64,000 nt of DNA, from the NCBI GenBank assembly GCA_039720395.1, contig CM077824.1, positions 19,925,046 through 19,989,045 of the forward strand, in the 5' to 3' direction. Source of the stretch: Liquidambar formosana (Eukaryota > Streptophyta > Magnoliopsida > Saxifragales > Altingiaceae). Shown one piece after another: positions 44,415 through 56,165 of this stretch. The notes below the pieces were generated by a model. That model had not been told where the DNA came from and made no database searches. It worked only from the letters and a program-made list of their open reading frames with translations. Made by a program: the position numbers and the translations under genes. How positions within the stretch are numbered: the first letter of the stretch is position 1; the number at the start of each line of letters is the position of its first letter.

Positions 44415-45830
44415 ACAGGTCTAATTGCCAATGAGGTACTTGGGGGTTCCTCTTATCACAAAAAAGCTTTCTAGGCTTGACTGCCAACCTCTTATAGGTC
44501 GAATTATCAAGCGTATTCAGTCCTGGAACAGCAAGCACTTTGCATATGTAGGTAGGCTTCAACTCCTTAGTTTAGTTCTTTATAGCACGCAAGCATTTTG
44601 GAGTAGCATATTTATCTTTCCTAAGAAGGTTTATAAAGTCATCAAGCCGCTATTTCATAGCTTTCTTTAGTCTGGCCATGATATCAAAACCTCTGGGGCT
44701 AAAATGAAATGGTCTTGTGTTTGTTTTTGCCTAAATTGTGGTGTGGTTTGGGCTTAAAAACACTTGAAGAATGGAATGTGGCTGCTTCTTTTAAACACAT
44801 TTGGGGTTTGTTTTGCAACTCTGGATCTTTATGGGTTGCTTAGGTTGGAGCTTATCGTCTCAGAGGTGAAAGTTCCTAGGTAGTTAAAAGTTAAAACCTC
44901 ATTGAAATGCTCTTGGATTTGGAGGAGGATTCTTTTATTGAGAGATACCATCACACCTTTTATCAAACACGAAATTGATGATGGCTCTTCAACATTTCTA
45001 TGGTATGACAATTGGCATCCCATAAGCCCGATTATCCAAGTTATTTGCACTAGAATTATGCACGACACTGCCTTGCCTTCCCATACCATAATCAGTGCTA
45101 TTGTTGATTAACATGCTTGGATATGGCCTGCTTTTGTTTCTACAGAGCTTATGGACATCTTAATGGCTATTCTAGAGTCCTTCAAATCAAATCACCTCAT
45201 TCCTGATTCGGTCTCTTGACTACCTTCTCCTTCAAGTGTTTTTTCAATTAACTCATCTTAGGATGCTATTAGAAACAGAAAAGTGGAAGTAGATTGGCAT
45301 AGAATTGTTTGGTTTCCCAAAGCCATTCGCAAACATGCTTTCATTTTGTGATTGGCCATTCACAATTGTCTTGCAACCAAAGATAAATTAACTTAGGATG
45401 TGGCGTGTCATTTCCAATGATGATTGTGTTCTTTACTAGAGGCATACCGAGACCAGGGACCATCTTTTATGTGAGTGAACTATACTACTAAAATATGGAA
45501 AAATATGCTGCTTAAATGTGGAGTGAGGAAAAATTCAAGGAGTTTGACTAATGAACTGCTTTGGGCAATCCACAATTTGAAAGAGAATTCTTTTGGCTCA
45601 TCCATGTTGAAAATGGCTTGGGCTGCGACAGTTTATCATATATGGCAAGAGAGGAATGGCAGGAATCAAAGTAGTGTGTTTAAACCGCCTCTTATTGTCA
45701 TGGCCCAAATTGTTGATGATATCATATATTAAAGCCCTTGAACTTTAAAGGTATCAAAGACAATCATAAGAATAAAGACATCTGTTCAAATTGGAACAGT
45801 AATTTTGGTATCCTGGTCTTTTTTTTTTTT
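44415..45830 (+). pseudogene. L1-type LINE 3' half (post-RT to tail), degraded
   Basis: Frames in order give LPMRYLGVPLITKKLSRLDC, RIIKRIQSWNSKHFAYVGRLQLL, FWSSIFIFPKKVYK (44425-44670), KCSWIWRRILLLRDTI, FIKHEIDDGSSTFLWYDNW (44902-45111) and LWAIHNLKENSFGSSMLKMA, AATVYHIWQERNGRN (45475-45732). This order matches the C-terminal half of plant L1 ORF2: the conserved YLGVPL, GRLQL, WW.DNWHP and zf-RVT/WxER..R blocks. The YADD catalytic domain is missing and several frameshifts and stops separate the blocks. A T-rich tract at 45820-45838 follows. It is inactive. Confidence 0.8.
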
Positions 45831-45839
45831 TTTTTTTTG

Positions 45840-46870
45840 CCTTCCTTAGGTAGTGAGGTTGTTTGGCGTTTCTTACACATTCTCATAAGCTTCCCTTTGG
45901 TTTAGCTTATTAGATTGTATTTGATAATGGCTTGGTTGTTTTCTTTGGGCCAAGGTCTTGTATTTCATTTTTGTTTTCCTTCTAATATACTTTCTTTTTT
46001 TTTTTGGTAAAATCCTTCTAATATACTTACTCACTTACCCCCCCCCCCCCCAAAAAAAAGGTTCTCAACCATTATGATGTCATAGAAAAAGAAAATAATA
46101 TTTAAGTCTTAAAAAAGAAAAACAATTAAAAAATATTTAAAATTTCATGGTAATTTTTTTAAAAAAGAAAAATCTATCATAGCAATAGAAAGAGAACTAC
46201 AAGTTAGCATACAATAAATTAAAAGCTTTTTTTTTTTTTTTTTCTCTAGGTAAATAAAGTAAAAACTTGAATGCTCAAGTTTACTGCTTCTTTCTAAAAA
46301 TAAAATATTCAAATGGGTCAAATGGATGCAACTAGCTCGGTTAACATATTAAGTTTGAACTAGCTTGACCTAGCTAACTTTTCAATTCTCATAATTTTTT
46401 TTTTCCCTTTTGTGAAATGGACCAACAAATTTATAGTATCCCAAGTGTGCACTTGGTCAGATCAAACCAAATTCTAAAACTTTGTTTCCTATCTCTTTTA
46501 ATATCTAGTTAAGTCAATTTAAGATTTTTTTTTTCCTTTTTAAAAAAACTTACTTCCGTTTCACTTTTCACCTCTACAATTTTTTTATCAAATCAAAATT
46601 AAATGTCATATTTGAAGGAAAAAAACAAAAACAAAAAAAAAAAACAAAAACAAGCAATCTTGGTCTCTTGGATAGAAAAGTATTGGTTAAACAATTTATT
46701 TTCTCTCTCAATCCTGTTTTTCGTTTTAAATAACAGTATTAGCATTTCAATTGTTAATGATTCTTTTTTCTTTTTCTTTTTTTGCTTTTTGATGTTTATT
46801 TGTTGTTGTTCAATTTAATTAATGTATGAAGTTTTGTACAAGTAAAGTTAAAATATACAATAATGTCATT
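45840..46870. other. No gene seen
   Basis: AT-rich DNA with a C run (46039-46051) next to an A run, and T runs at 46227-46243. Nothing recognised. Confidence 0.4.
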
Positions 46871-46875
46871 GGTCA

Positions 46876-47978
46876 TCTGTATAGTATATATATAACTGAG
46901 AAAACGATACCAGTTGATGCCACGTGCCAATATAATAATTTTTTTTTTTTTTCAAATCACATGCTGAAACAGTGAAACACTGTTTGAGAAAAAGGCATAG
47001 TAATCACTTTTCAACCTAATACCAAAAAGGAATAATGTTTGTCAACTTGCTACAAAGTAACTATATACTTAGGTCAAAATAACTACCAGTTTTCTTTGTT
47101 TCGTATTAAGTTGGAAAATAGTCACTAAAAAGTAATTTTCCCAAAAAGAAAGTTACTTTTAGTGACTTTTGGAGAAATTACTTTTTAGTGATCGCTTTTC
47201 AACTGAATGCCAAAGAAAGAATATTATCTGCCAACTTAATACAGATTGACTGTATACGTACTTCAAAAGGACTACTAATTTTATTTGTTTGATATTAAGT
47301 TAGGAAGTGAACACCAAAACGTAATTAAACTTTTTTTTTTTTTTTTTTTTGGTTTTCACTGCTCTTTTTCACACGGTATCGGTAGGTTGACGCTTGGTGT
47401 ACACTATATATCTCTCTATTTTTTTGTGGGAAAATCGAAAAACCTACACTATACAATGTTCAACCCAAACTTAGTAGATTGTACCATATTTTTTTTCGTT
47501 TTTTTTATGCCTATTTATCTTCTCTTACAAAAATTGAACGTATAAAACTATAAATAGTTATAATCAGAAAGAAAGAAAGACAAATAGAGGCAATGGTAAT
47601 TAAAAAAGAAAACACGACACGCGACACGTCAGAATATGTACTAACAAATCAAAAGCATGACGATAGGATGGACTAGGCTCTAAAGAGTCTTAACATTTTT
47701 CCATCAAATACCATAGCGTGTCACCTCCTTTATTTTTTCCAAGTTTCTACCATTAAATTAATTTTAAAAAAATAATAATAATTTATCCTTTTTGGAAGTA
47801 TTCATAAATTTTGTACGATACATTATGCTAACATCGCACCAAAGATTATTTTGATTTAACTATTTAATTTATTTTTGTCTCTACTATTTTAGAGAATAAA
47901 TATTCTGTTAAAATTCTAATTTTCTAATAATATTATTTTTATAAATAAATATGTGCATCGCACAGGTTTTGAAGCTAG
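46876..47978 (+). mobile_element. Non-autonomous Helitron, about 1103 bp
   Basis: The 5' end TCTGTATAGTATATATATAA resembles the 5' end of the Helitron at 1487 (including the later CAGTTGATG..AC/GTG). The 3' end is CTAG (47975-47978) followed by T, with a 5-bp hairpin TGTGC/GCACA (47952-47964, loop ATC) eleven bases before. The base before the element is A. The length is almost that of the first Helitron. The interior has inverted AAAAGTAA/TTACTTTT arms at 47125-47190. No Rep/helicase. There is no paralogous empty site in the window, so the 5' end is less secure. Confidence 0.65.
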
Positions 47979-49978
47979 TTGAATATAAAATGATATATGC
48001 TATTCATGTGCACGGACTATAATATGACAAGAGTTCACCTAGATGATCAGTGTAACACCCACATATATAAACATAGCAAGTTTATATTGCTTCTATAAGT
48101 TCAACCATCACATATTACATATATGCATCTATTACAATAGAGTTCTTATCATAATTTTCCAAACTAGACTTTACTTAATAATTACATCTCATATAAGCTT
48201 AATATAGGTCATAGCTCCTTAGCCTCTCCTAAAATCATAAATTTTCATAAAAAGGTAAGCTATCTAGCTTAGTGAGAAACCAAATAAAATTTATGATTTC
48301 ATTTAAGATTTTGTCAATTTCATCAATACAAATAAATGCCTAGTGCATGCTTTATGCTAAAAACATTGTAGCACGTAATTCAAATAACCCATACCTGACT
48401 CGTTGTGGTGTCTCACAACCTGCAAATATAATTCTTAAAAAAAATACACATAGGCATCATGCCAAATGTGTTCTACTATTCAGCCACATCACATATGCTT
48501 CCTTGCAATATGTGTATATAGACCATGGCCTACTCGCTCAATGCGTTTGTATATTAGTGCACTAACTACGAGATATACTAAATCCCGGCTGTCTCCTATC
48601 ATCATTATCAACATTTTAATTTATCTCAATCAACAGATATAAATTCAACTATATAAATGTGTTACAATGATGCATCATGAAATCTCATGTCATACATGAA
48701 TATCTCAAACTCATTCATATATACATGCTTGCATTAAAATAAACTCATGTGGGTTTATCTCAACCAAATTCAACAATGTTTATAATGATAAACAATTTTA
48801 AACTCAACAACAACGTTTCAAGCTAGCGTTTATTTAAATAACTTTAGAAAGATAGGTCATAGCTCAAGGTGTTCAAGAATGATCTCTACAAATTCCACAA
48901 CTTATTTGTAAACTCTTCACATTCCCATTGAAAATCGAGTTCAAAAAGATTCAAAATCAGAGGTCGTTAGGGTCCGTTTCAAGACTAGGGGTAAAACGGT
49001 CTTTTGGCCCAAACAGGGGAAACTTTTGATCTTAAAGAAATTTTATAAAAATTTTCCAAAAAAAAAAAAAATAGTACCCTTTAACAGGAGAACAATGGCT
49101 CAAGTTTCAACGAAATCCGACTTAAAATGAAAGTTTTATAAGCCTTCAAAGTTAGTTATGGGATTAAAAACTCAAAAATGGCCCATCTTTAAAAATACAC
49201 TTTCTCATCTTCCAAACAAAAAAATGACCCCTTAAGAATTTTTATTATTTTCTTCTATGATTTAAAAAAAAATTTGGCATCCAAAGAGTCTCATTTACAC
49301 CCTCAAATCAATGCTGGTGCATCGAGGGTGTATGCATCCTGATGTACCGGATCATTTTCCCATTCTTCTTCCTCACGGTTTCTGCCGCTTTTCTAGAATT
49401 TTCTCATTTTAAATCTAAATATTTCAGAAAATTTGAAAAATCATATAAAATCCTAATCTTAACCAAATTTAACAAATCATATGTCCATGCAAAGCTTATA
49501 AGGTCTAGTATTTATTGAAAATGCTAAACCTATGAAATTCTGAATAAATGAAAAGTCATTACCAAAAAACAATTTTTCATTATTTGCATTATTTCTCTCA
49601 AAATACAAAGAATTTCACCACCAAATGTTAACAGTATATTCTATACATTATCATCCATATACAGTAAAAATTTCACAGCTTAATTCCATTATAAGCCCAA
49701 GATATAAAACTTTTCACGTTTTGGGAAGCCATGGATACAAAACCAAGCTTCCCAAACATGAACAACAACTACCAACATACAAATTCGAATTTACTAAATT
49801 AAAAGAGGTCTAGGAGCAATGTTTCTCACCTAAGTCTTCGAATTTGAGTTCCACTCTAAGCTTCTTTCTAAAATACCCAAGTCTCTTATTCTCTCACTTG
49901 AAATTAACTTTCTCTTATTTTTTCACTTTCTTTCACTTTCTGTCTTTTTCTTTCTGTGATTCCAGCACAAAAATTCAG

Positions 49979-49991
49979 CCCTATTTATAGC
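49979..49991 (+). promoter_or_regulatory. TATA-box-like site in the probable LTR
   Basis: CCCTATTTATAGC, preceded by a CT-rich tract (49880-49950), as expected for an LTR core promoter. Confidence 0.35.
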
Positions 49992-50141
49992 TCTTCTTGC
50001 ATGAAATGCTCTTTGACACATGGCTTTTATGCCATACCAAATGTCCCCTAAGAGTTGCCATGTGTTCTTGCATGCAAGGACATCCCTCCCATGGCTGCCA
50101 TGTAGCCTCATGAACCCTTACTCATCCCACTTGGTATGACT

Positions 50142-50176
<35 letters not shown>

Positions 50177-50222
50177 ATGTGTGTGTGTGTGTGTGTGCGC
50201 GCGCACGCGCATATATGTGCGT
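50142..50222. repeat. Alternating TA/TG/CG tract
   Basis: TA units, then about 18 TG units, then GCGCGCGCACGCGC, then ATATATGTGCG. About 80 bases of alternating purine and pyrimidine. Confidence 0.95.
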
Positions 50223-50528
50223 GATTATATTGGGTCATTACAATCGGTAATAAGGTAATCCCTCAAATATGTATTTTCAAAGGGATGAGCTCGGAAGCCA
50301 CAAATTGGGTCACAGAGATGTCTTGAATTGGCATTAGCATGCCGTGGGAGACATCATACCATGTTATGGACCTTTAAACTTTCTTTTTTTCGATTCAGTA
50401 TGGACCTTCAACTTTCGAATGCTCCTCCCCTACGCAACATGAGTCTGGGTTGACGGGGTGGGCTGGGCTTCAATTTGTAGGCTAATTAGAGGAAGTGGGG
50501 AGCTATTGCAACCCGTCAATTTTATTTA

Positions 50529-50929
50529 GGGGGGGCCTCTATTGGCACCCAAAGATTTGCTTTTCATCCCCCACTTATTTTACACTTTAAGGTTTTATGA
50601 AAAATATAGAAGGTTTTCATAAAAACTGATTTTGTATTCTATTAGAAGACATCATTTTGAACAACCTTTTAAAAGAAAGTTTTTCTAAAATCTATTGTTT
50701 AAGTAGACTTCTTTGCCATTTATAGCCTTTGCTTCGTAAATGACCAAAAAGTCCACCTAAACGATAGATTTTGGAAAAAACTTTCTTCCATAAAGTTGTT
50801 CAAAATGATGTTTTCTAATATACAGCACGATTAATTTTTATAAAAACCTTATATATATTTTTATAAAACCTTAACATATAAAATAAGTGGGGGATGAAAA
50901 GCAAGTCTTTGGGTGTCAATAGAACCTCC
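50529..50929. mobile_element. Foldback MULE MITE, 401 bp, nested in a MULE arm
   Basis: Exact 9-bp duplication TTTTATTTA (50520-50528 and 50930-50938). The two halves are inverted copies: GGGGGCCTCTATTGGCACCC at the left, complement GGAGGTTCTATTGACACCC at the right. The opposite arm of the host MULE (about 54295-54320) shows the uninterrupted site. Confidence 0.9.
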
Positions 50930-51483
50930 TTTTATTTATAAATCTCTTTTTCTTTTTTCTTTTTCCTTTTTTTTTTTTTTTCAATTTTCAAGATTTTATA
51001 ACAAATATAAAAGATTTTTATGAAAACTAACCGCGTTACCTACCAGAAAACATTATTTTGAACAACTTTAATTATACATTTTTTTTTTTTTCAAAATCTA
51101 TTGTTGAAGAGCACTTTTTGACTTGCTACAACATATTTCTTTACTGCCACAGCAATCAAACCACAGTCAATCTATTGTTGAAGAGCACTTTTTGAACTGA
51201 CCATTTTACCCCTTAAAGACAAGAAAAGTCAAATTTGAGTGGAGCAAATACCAATAAGACCCCTAGTCAGATGCTTCTCCCCACACTGTACTCACGCACG
51301 TTTTTTTTTCTTTTTCCCTTTAATGGGATCCGGATTTGGTGCTATAGCACCCCTTTTGTAGCACGATGCTGTAGCCGTTGCAATCGTGGCACATGGCGAT
51401 TGGGGGTCAATGGATGGTTATGGTCCAAAACGACTAAAAACACAGCCGTTTAAGAGACAAAACTTGAGAAAGTTAACGCCTTA

Positions 51484-51725
51484 GAGTATCTCCAACCCAA
51501 GTGAGCTATTTTGGTGAGTTAAAAGCTATTTTTAGCTCACAAAGTATAAAAATAGCTCACTGCAGTAAAGTGGTTGCTCTAATGCAGTAAGAGCTATTTT
51601 TTAGCTCACCTAGTTTTCCCTCTTTCCAACTACCATTATTTCATATCAATTTCTATTTCCCACTTTCAACTACCATTCTCTCATTTCCAACTTCTTGATA
51701 TGTTAAAATAAAAATATTGTAATGA

Positions 51726-51761
<36 letters not shown>

Positions 51762-52749
51762 AGGAGGATCAATTTAAAAAAGAGTGGTATTGGGTACACA
51801 ATTTAAGCATAATGTAAAGAAAAAAAAATTGGTCCAATTTGAAAACAAAAAACAGAGGAAAGTGGCCCAATAAAAAATACAACGGGTGTGTTGCCCTTCT
51901 TTTAAAGGGCTTGTGATTTGTAAAGCCTAAACACACACGTACCAAAAGAGAAAGAGAAAAAAAAACAAAAACAAAAACAAAAAAACAAAAAAACAGGGAA
52001 AAAGTATTATGAAGGAAGACTCTAGATCTTCCAACCCCCAACACGTCACAAAAAAAACCCCTTTCCAAGTATTTGCAACCAAGCAAACCCCATTCTCAAT
52101 TTTGGCAACCCAATAGGGCATGATCGATGGAAGCACTGCCCACCCTATCTCTCTGCAGCTTGAAGACCCACCGATACCCACGATCGAAACCCATCACTCA
52201 TTTGAGGCATGATCGAAATCCACCCCCGACCATCTAAGCTCGACCATGACCGGAGATTTGGGTCCACAACGGCAATGGCAAACTCTACGCTCTACGGTGC
52301 ATATGCAACTAAATCTAAGATGATGAGGGCTCACTCATCGGAGAAGTAATCGTTGGAGGAGAAGCCAATGACAGTGAATTCCCGCAATCAAAACTGGTTG
52401 AGTTCTAGATCCAGCCCTCGTTTGATATTTATTTTGTATTTTTTTTTTCATAATCACCTAGCCTATTTTTCATGAACAAAATTTTTATTTATTGTTCATT
52501 TGATTTTGGATTGAAAATACACTTATTTTGTTTATCTGATTTACTGATGAACTGATTTGGGAGAAAACCCTCTCTCCTCCAACCCCCATTTTGGTGACAT
52601 GGCCAAATAGCTTTGAGCTAATTGGCTCTCAGTTTAGCTCTGAGCTATTTTAGCTTATGGTTTAGCTCCCCGGTTGGAGAAGCCCTTTTTTCCTCTTTGA
52701 GCTATATTTAGCTTTAGCTAATGGTATAGCTCTCCCGTTAGAGATGCTC
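51484..52749. mobile_element. Harbinger-like non-autonomous element, about 1266 bp
   Basis: TTA at 51481-51483 and 52750-52752 flanks GAGTATCTCCAAC on the left and the complement of GAGCATCTCTAAC on the right. 3-bp TTA duplications and GAGCATCTCCAAC-type ends fit PIF/Harbinger. The arms are full of AGCTATTTTTAGCTCA-type motifs. Interior: a 33-bp A run (51727-51759) and unassigned sequence. No transposase. Confidence 0.7.
51727..51759. repeat. Poly-A tract
   Basis: Thirty-three consecutive A inside the Harbinger-like element. Confidence 0.95.
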
Positions 52750-52754
52750 TTACA

Positions 52755-53350
52755 GTGTTAACCTCACAAATGCAGCCAAAACCTGCATTTCTATCTCTCT
52801 TTATCTCTCCTCTCTCCTCCTACGAGCTTACATCAATGTCCCTCATGGTACGACTTTCTCAATCTCTTCTTCTTATCTCTCTTCTTGACGGTAAACTCCC
52901 CGTACACTGACGCTGTCGGCCTGTCACCGTCCCTATTTTTCTCGCCTTCACAGTCCCCCTCGCCAAGAGGTAATCTTGCTAAGGTGGAGTTTCATATCCG
53001 AGCCCTCACCGTATGTAACTCACCCAACCAATTTGCACTCTCTCTCTCATTAGCCATGCTTTCAAATTTTGGTGAGAACTTCAGTAAGGATTTTTTGCAC
53101 GATGAGTATCTACTGCCTCAATTGCCATCCCCTTCTATTCCCGGCCCCACTGCCATCTTATTCCATGCCCTGATTTGATCCATGGCAATCCATGGCACAA
53201 CCCTACCAAACTCGATCTAAGGTTGCAGCCCACCATCGTATCCGATCTGATCCATAGCATAGATCGAAACCATATCTGATTAAACAAAAAGGGTGCGTCA
53301 TGGGAGAAGAGTCCACATCGACGACCGCGATCACCTAAACTCATTCAATG
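52755..53350 (+). other. Possible captured sequence inside the large MULE
   Basis: Less AT-rich than its surroundings. The longest frame (52885-53178) contains LSNFGENFSKDFLHDEYLLP, which looks more like ordinary protein than the surrounding DNA, but I recognise no family. A leader-like CT-rich run precedes it (52787-52880). Gene capture is suggested by composition only. Confidence 0.25.
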
Positions 53351-53631
53351 GCCATCGAATTAAATTTTTTTTTATTATATTTAATTGTTTAAATTTCTGT
53401 TGAGATAACTTTAGAGTACAAGCGGTTCTTTGGTGATTTTTTCATTTTCATTTTTTTTTTTCAATAGTTTCATGTTTTGGGACAGTTCGGGATGGTCAAA
53501 ATTGCGTTCTTCGGAAACAATGGCGAACTCCATGGCTGGTGGCATAATGTTGCTCTCTAGCTTCCTTTGAGTTTGTCATGTGTTTTTTTGCTCTACTTAG
53601 CTGATCTTCTAGGCTTCCAGAATACAAATTC

Positions 53632-53635
<4 letters not shown>

Positions 53636-53664
<29 letters not shown>
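53636..53664. repeat. TA microsatellite
   Basis: About fourteen TA units. Confidence 0.9.
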
Positions 53665-53665
<1 letters not shown>

Positions 53666-54007
53666 CTTTGATTATGTGTGGGATATCCTCTACGGTCATA
53701 ACTGTTCATAAGCGAAGAGGGTATATCAAAAAGCAAACGAGTGTGTATGTTTATGGCTGGCGCTGAGGATATTTTTGGTACATTTGGTTTTGACTCTTTT
53801 TGCCTTCAAGGGGTAAAATGGTCAGTTCAAAAAATTATGGCTTGATTGCTATGGCAGTAAAGAAATTTTGCTGTGGCAATATCACCACCCATAAATGGCT
53901 AAAAAGTCAACTTAAACAACAGTTTTTGGAAAAAAAAACTTCTATAAAGTTGTTAAGAATAATGTTTTCTAAAGGATAACTTGATTAGGTTTCATAAAAA
54001 CCCTTTT

Positions 54008-54251
54008 GGGCCTGTTTGGGAACTTCAAAAATTGGATCAAACTAGGTCCAGTTCATAACTTTTATCTAGTTTTTAAATAAACCAACTCATAGTTGGTTTG
54101 AAAAAAAATTGTGTTTATGCCTTATTTTCCTTATTTTCAAAACAAAACTGAACTGTTTAGCAGAAAAAAAAGACTTACCAAACAGTATGAAATCAAAACT
54201 GGCCAAACTTATCATCAGTTGGCCAGATTTTCAGGTTTGCCAAATAGTCCC
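54008..54251. mobile_element. Foldback MITE, ends GGGCCTGTTTGG / CCAAATAGTCCC, 244 bp
   Basis: Second copy of the family at 43238-43471, here inserted into the right arm of the large MULE. The arm resumes as CATATTTTTCATAAGACC. Confidence 0.75.
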
Positions 54252-54330
54252 TTCATATTTTTCATAAGACCTTAAAAAATGAAAATAATTGGGATTTACA
54301 AATAAAGTTGAGGGGTTGCATTAGCCGCCC

Positions 54331-54403
54331 TCTTATTGGAAAGGATAGATAAAAAATTGGTGCTTTCTTATTGGAAAGGATAGAACAAAAATTGGTGCTT
54401 TTT
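54331..54403. repeat. Short tandem repeat, about 35 bp twice
   Basis: TCTTATTGGAAAGGATAGA...AAAAATTGGTGCTTT occurs twice in succession. Confidence 0.85.
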
Positions 54404-54524
54404 CGGCGCACATCAGTGCAAAATTAGTGCTTTTTGGGTTGTGGCCCAAAATGTTGTTTGATTTTTGAGTTTTTCTGGACTTGGGCTAATGCATTTTTGT
54501 GGGCCTTATAAACATTTTTGCTAG

Positions 54525-54909
54525 GGGGGCTTCTATTGGCACCCAAAGACTTGCTTTTCATCCCCACTTATTTTACATTTTAAGATTTAATGAAAAAATA
54601 TAAGGTTTTCATAAAAACTAATCGCGTTGTCTATTAGAAAACATCATTTTGAACAATTTTTTGGAAGAAAGTTTTTCCAAAATCTATTGTTTAAGTAGAC
54701 TTTTTAGTAGATTATGAAGCAAAAACTATAAATGGCAAAAAAGTATACTTAAAAAATGATAGATTTAGGAAAAATTTTCTTCTAAAAAGTTGTTCAAAAT
54801 GATATTTTCTAATAAAATATGCGATTAGGTTCTATTTTTCATAGAACTTTAAAGTGTAAAATAAGTTGGGGAATGAAAAGCAAGTCTTGGGGTGCCAATA
54901 GAGGCCCCC
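54525..54909. mobile_element. Foldback MULE MITE, 385 bp (left of a pair)
   Basis: Ends GGGGGCTTCTATTGGCACCC and the complement of GGGGGCCTCTATTGGCACCC. The flanking 9-bp duplication TTTTGCTAG (54516-54524 and 54910-54918) is exact. Same family as 50529-50929. Confidence 0.92.
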
Positions 54910-54918
54910 TTTTGCTAG

Positions 54919-55300
54919 GAAGACCTCTATTGGCAACCTAAGACTTTCTTGGCACCCCCAACCTCCTAGGGTTTTTTAAGATTTATGAAAAATATAAAAG
55001 ATTTTTATGAAAACTGTCTTTAAGTCATTTAGAAAACATCATTTTGAACAACTTTGTAGAAGAATTTTTTTAAAAAAATTGTCATTTAAGTAGACTTTTT
55101 TATCATTTACATTTTTTTTTTTTTTTGTAAAGTCCAAAAAGTCCACTTAAATGACTATTTTTAAAAAAACTTTCTTCTACAAAGTTGTTCAAAATGATAT
55201 TTTGAGTTTTCGTTAAACCTTTTATATTTTTCATTAAATCTTGAGAAACGACAAAACTTGGGGGTGTAAAGCAAGTCTTGGGGTGCCAATAGAGGCCCTC
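54919..55300. mobile_element. Foldback MULE MITE, 382 bp (right of a pair)
   Basis: Starts GAAGACCTCTATTGGCAACC immediately after the TTTTGCTAG of its neighbour and ends GGTGCCAATAGAGGCCCTC, followed by TTTTACTAG (55301-55309). The two elements therefore share one central target duplication. More diverged than its neighbour (extra CTTGGCACCCCCAACC stretch near 54950). Confidence 0.9.
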
Positions 55301-55309
55301 TTTTACTAG

Positions 55310-55509
55310 ATTCAAGAGCTCTTCCTTTGCCTCCGTTCAGGTCATCAGGTGACAACACTGCTACTCCCCATTCTTATTTGATAGTTGTCACTTTTTATGT
55401 GGTGGGTGATTTAATTCCTCCCCTACATTGTCCGTCTGTGCATAGCTCCTATTATATTTAACACAAAAACTATATGATTTTTTTTTTTCATTTTCTTTTT
55501 CTTTTGCAG

Positions 55510-55548
<39 letters not shown>

Positions 55549-56157
55549 CTTCATGTATTTATGTAATGTTTGTGATATATGCATTTTAAGGAAAGTGAAT
55601 TGTATTTCGGTTGATGCTCACTTGCAAGTTGGGCTGCATTTTAATTAAGCTGTTTATGAGTGATTTGTAGACAAAGTCGGTGAGGATTTGTTTGAACTCG
55701 TTTAGAGCCACACCTAAGCCTAAAGTTTTAAGTTTGATTAATTAATAAACAACCAAACTCAAACAAATTCAAGCCCAGCTCGTGAATGGGCTTGTGAACA
55801 AACTTTTTTAAGGACTCGTGAATACGATTCAATCAAAAATATGATTATTATTATAAAATCACCACTGTTAGAGTGAGCTAAAAATAGAACCATATTGGTT
55901 AAAGTTGAAATTTCATTCCATTAAACACAGTTCCATTTAATATGGCCAACAGTCCAATAGCTTCCATAAGTAGGTGGAGTATGGGGTTATCTAGAAATTG
56001 CTCGGTTATATATATTAAAACTAGTGGGGCGTGCTGAGCGCCATAGGCAGGAGAAACTAGAGAGTGCTTTACTGGTGTGGAGAGGTGATGAATTGAACCT
56101 CTTCACATAAGGCCTAAGCATAGCCAGTTATCCACCCTTCACATAAGGCCAAAATAC
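55310..56157. other. No gene seen; poly-A tract and decayed hAT-like arm
   Basis: Contains a 37-base A run (55510-55546). At 55640-55850 are motifs (AACTCGTTTAGAGC, CCCAGCTCGTGAATGGGC, GGACTCGTGAATA) related to the hAT-like MITE at 43120-43910 without recognisable ends. Confidence 0.4.
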
Positions 56158-56165
56158 CATACACC

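Larger units (their letters stand above)
48051..50242 (+). repeat. Probable solo LTR, about 2.19 kb
   Basis: Begins TGTAACACCCAC and ends GGGTCATTACA, with flanks ATCAG (48046-48050) and ATCGG (50243-50247) as a near-identical 5-bp duplication. It has no internal genes, no adjacent primer-binding site or polypurine tract and no second copy. TGTAACACCC starts are frequent in plant Gypsy LTRs. CCCTATTTATAGC at about 49979-49991 is a good TATA box placed late in the sequence, as in an LTR U3/R border. A DNA transposon with similar ends is the alternative. Confidence 0.5.
50495..54332. mobile_element. Large MULE with long terminal inverted repeats, about 3.8 kb
   Basis: The left end GTGGGGAGCTATTGCAACCC pairs with the right end, whose complement is GAGGGCGGCTAATGCAACCC. 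The flanks TTAGAGGAA (50486-50494) and TTATTGGAA (54333-54341) are an aged 9-bp duplication. The inverted repeats extend several hundred bases once inserted MITEs are removed: 50980-51226 pairs with 53804-54290, for example ACTGACCATTTTACCCC and its complement. The interior holds a Harbinger-like element and unassigned sequence (51230-51480, 52755-53350) that could be captured host DNA. No MURA transposase frame is seen. Confidence 0.7.

Noticed and set aside
50142..50222. Functional regulatory element in the TG/CG tract
   Set aside because: Alternating repeats alone do not show function; reported only as a structural curiosity.
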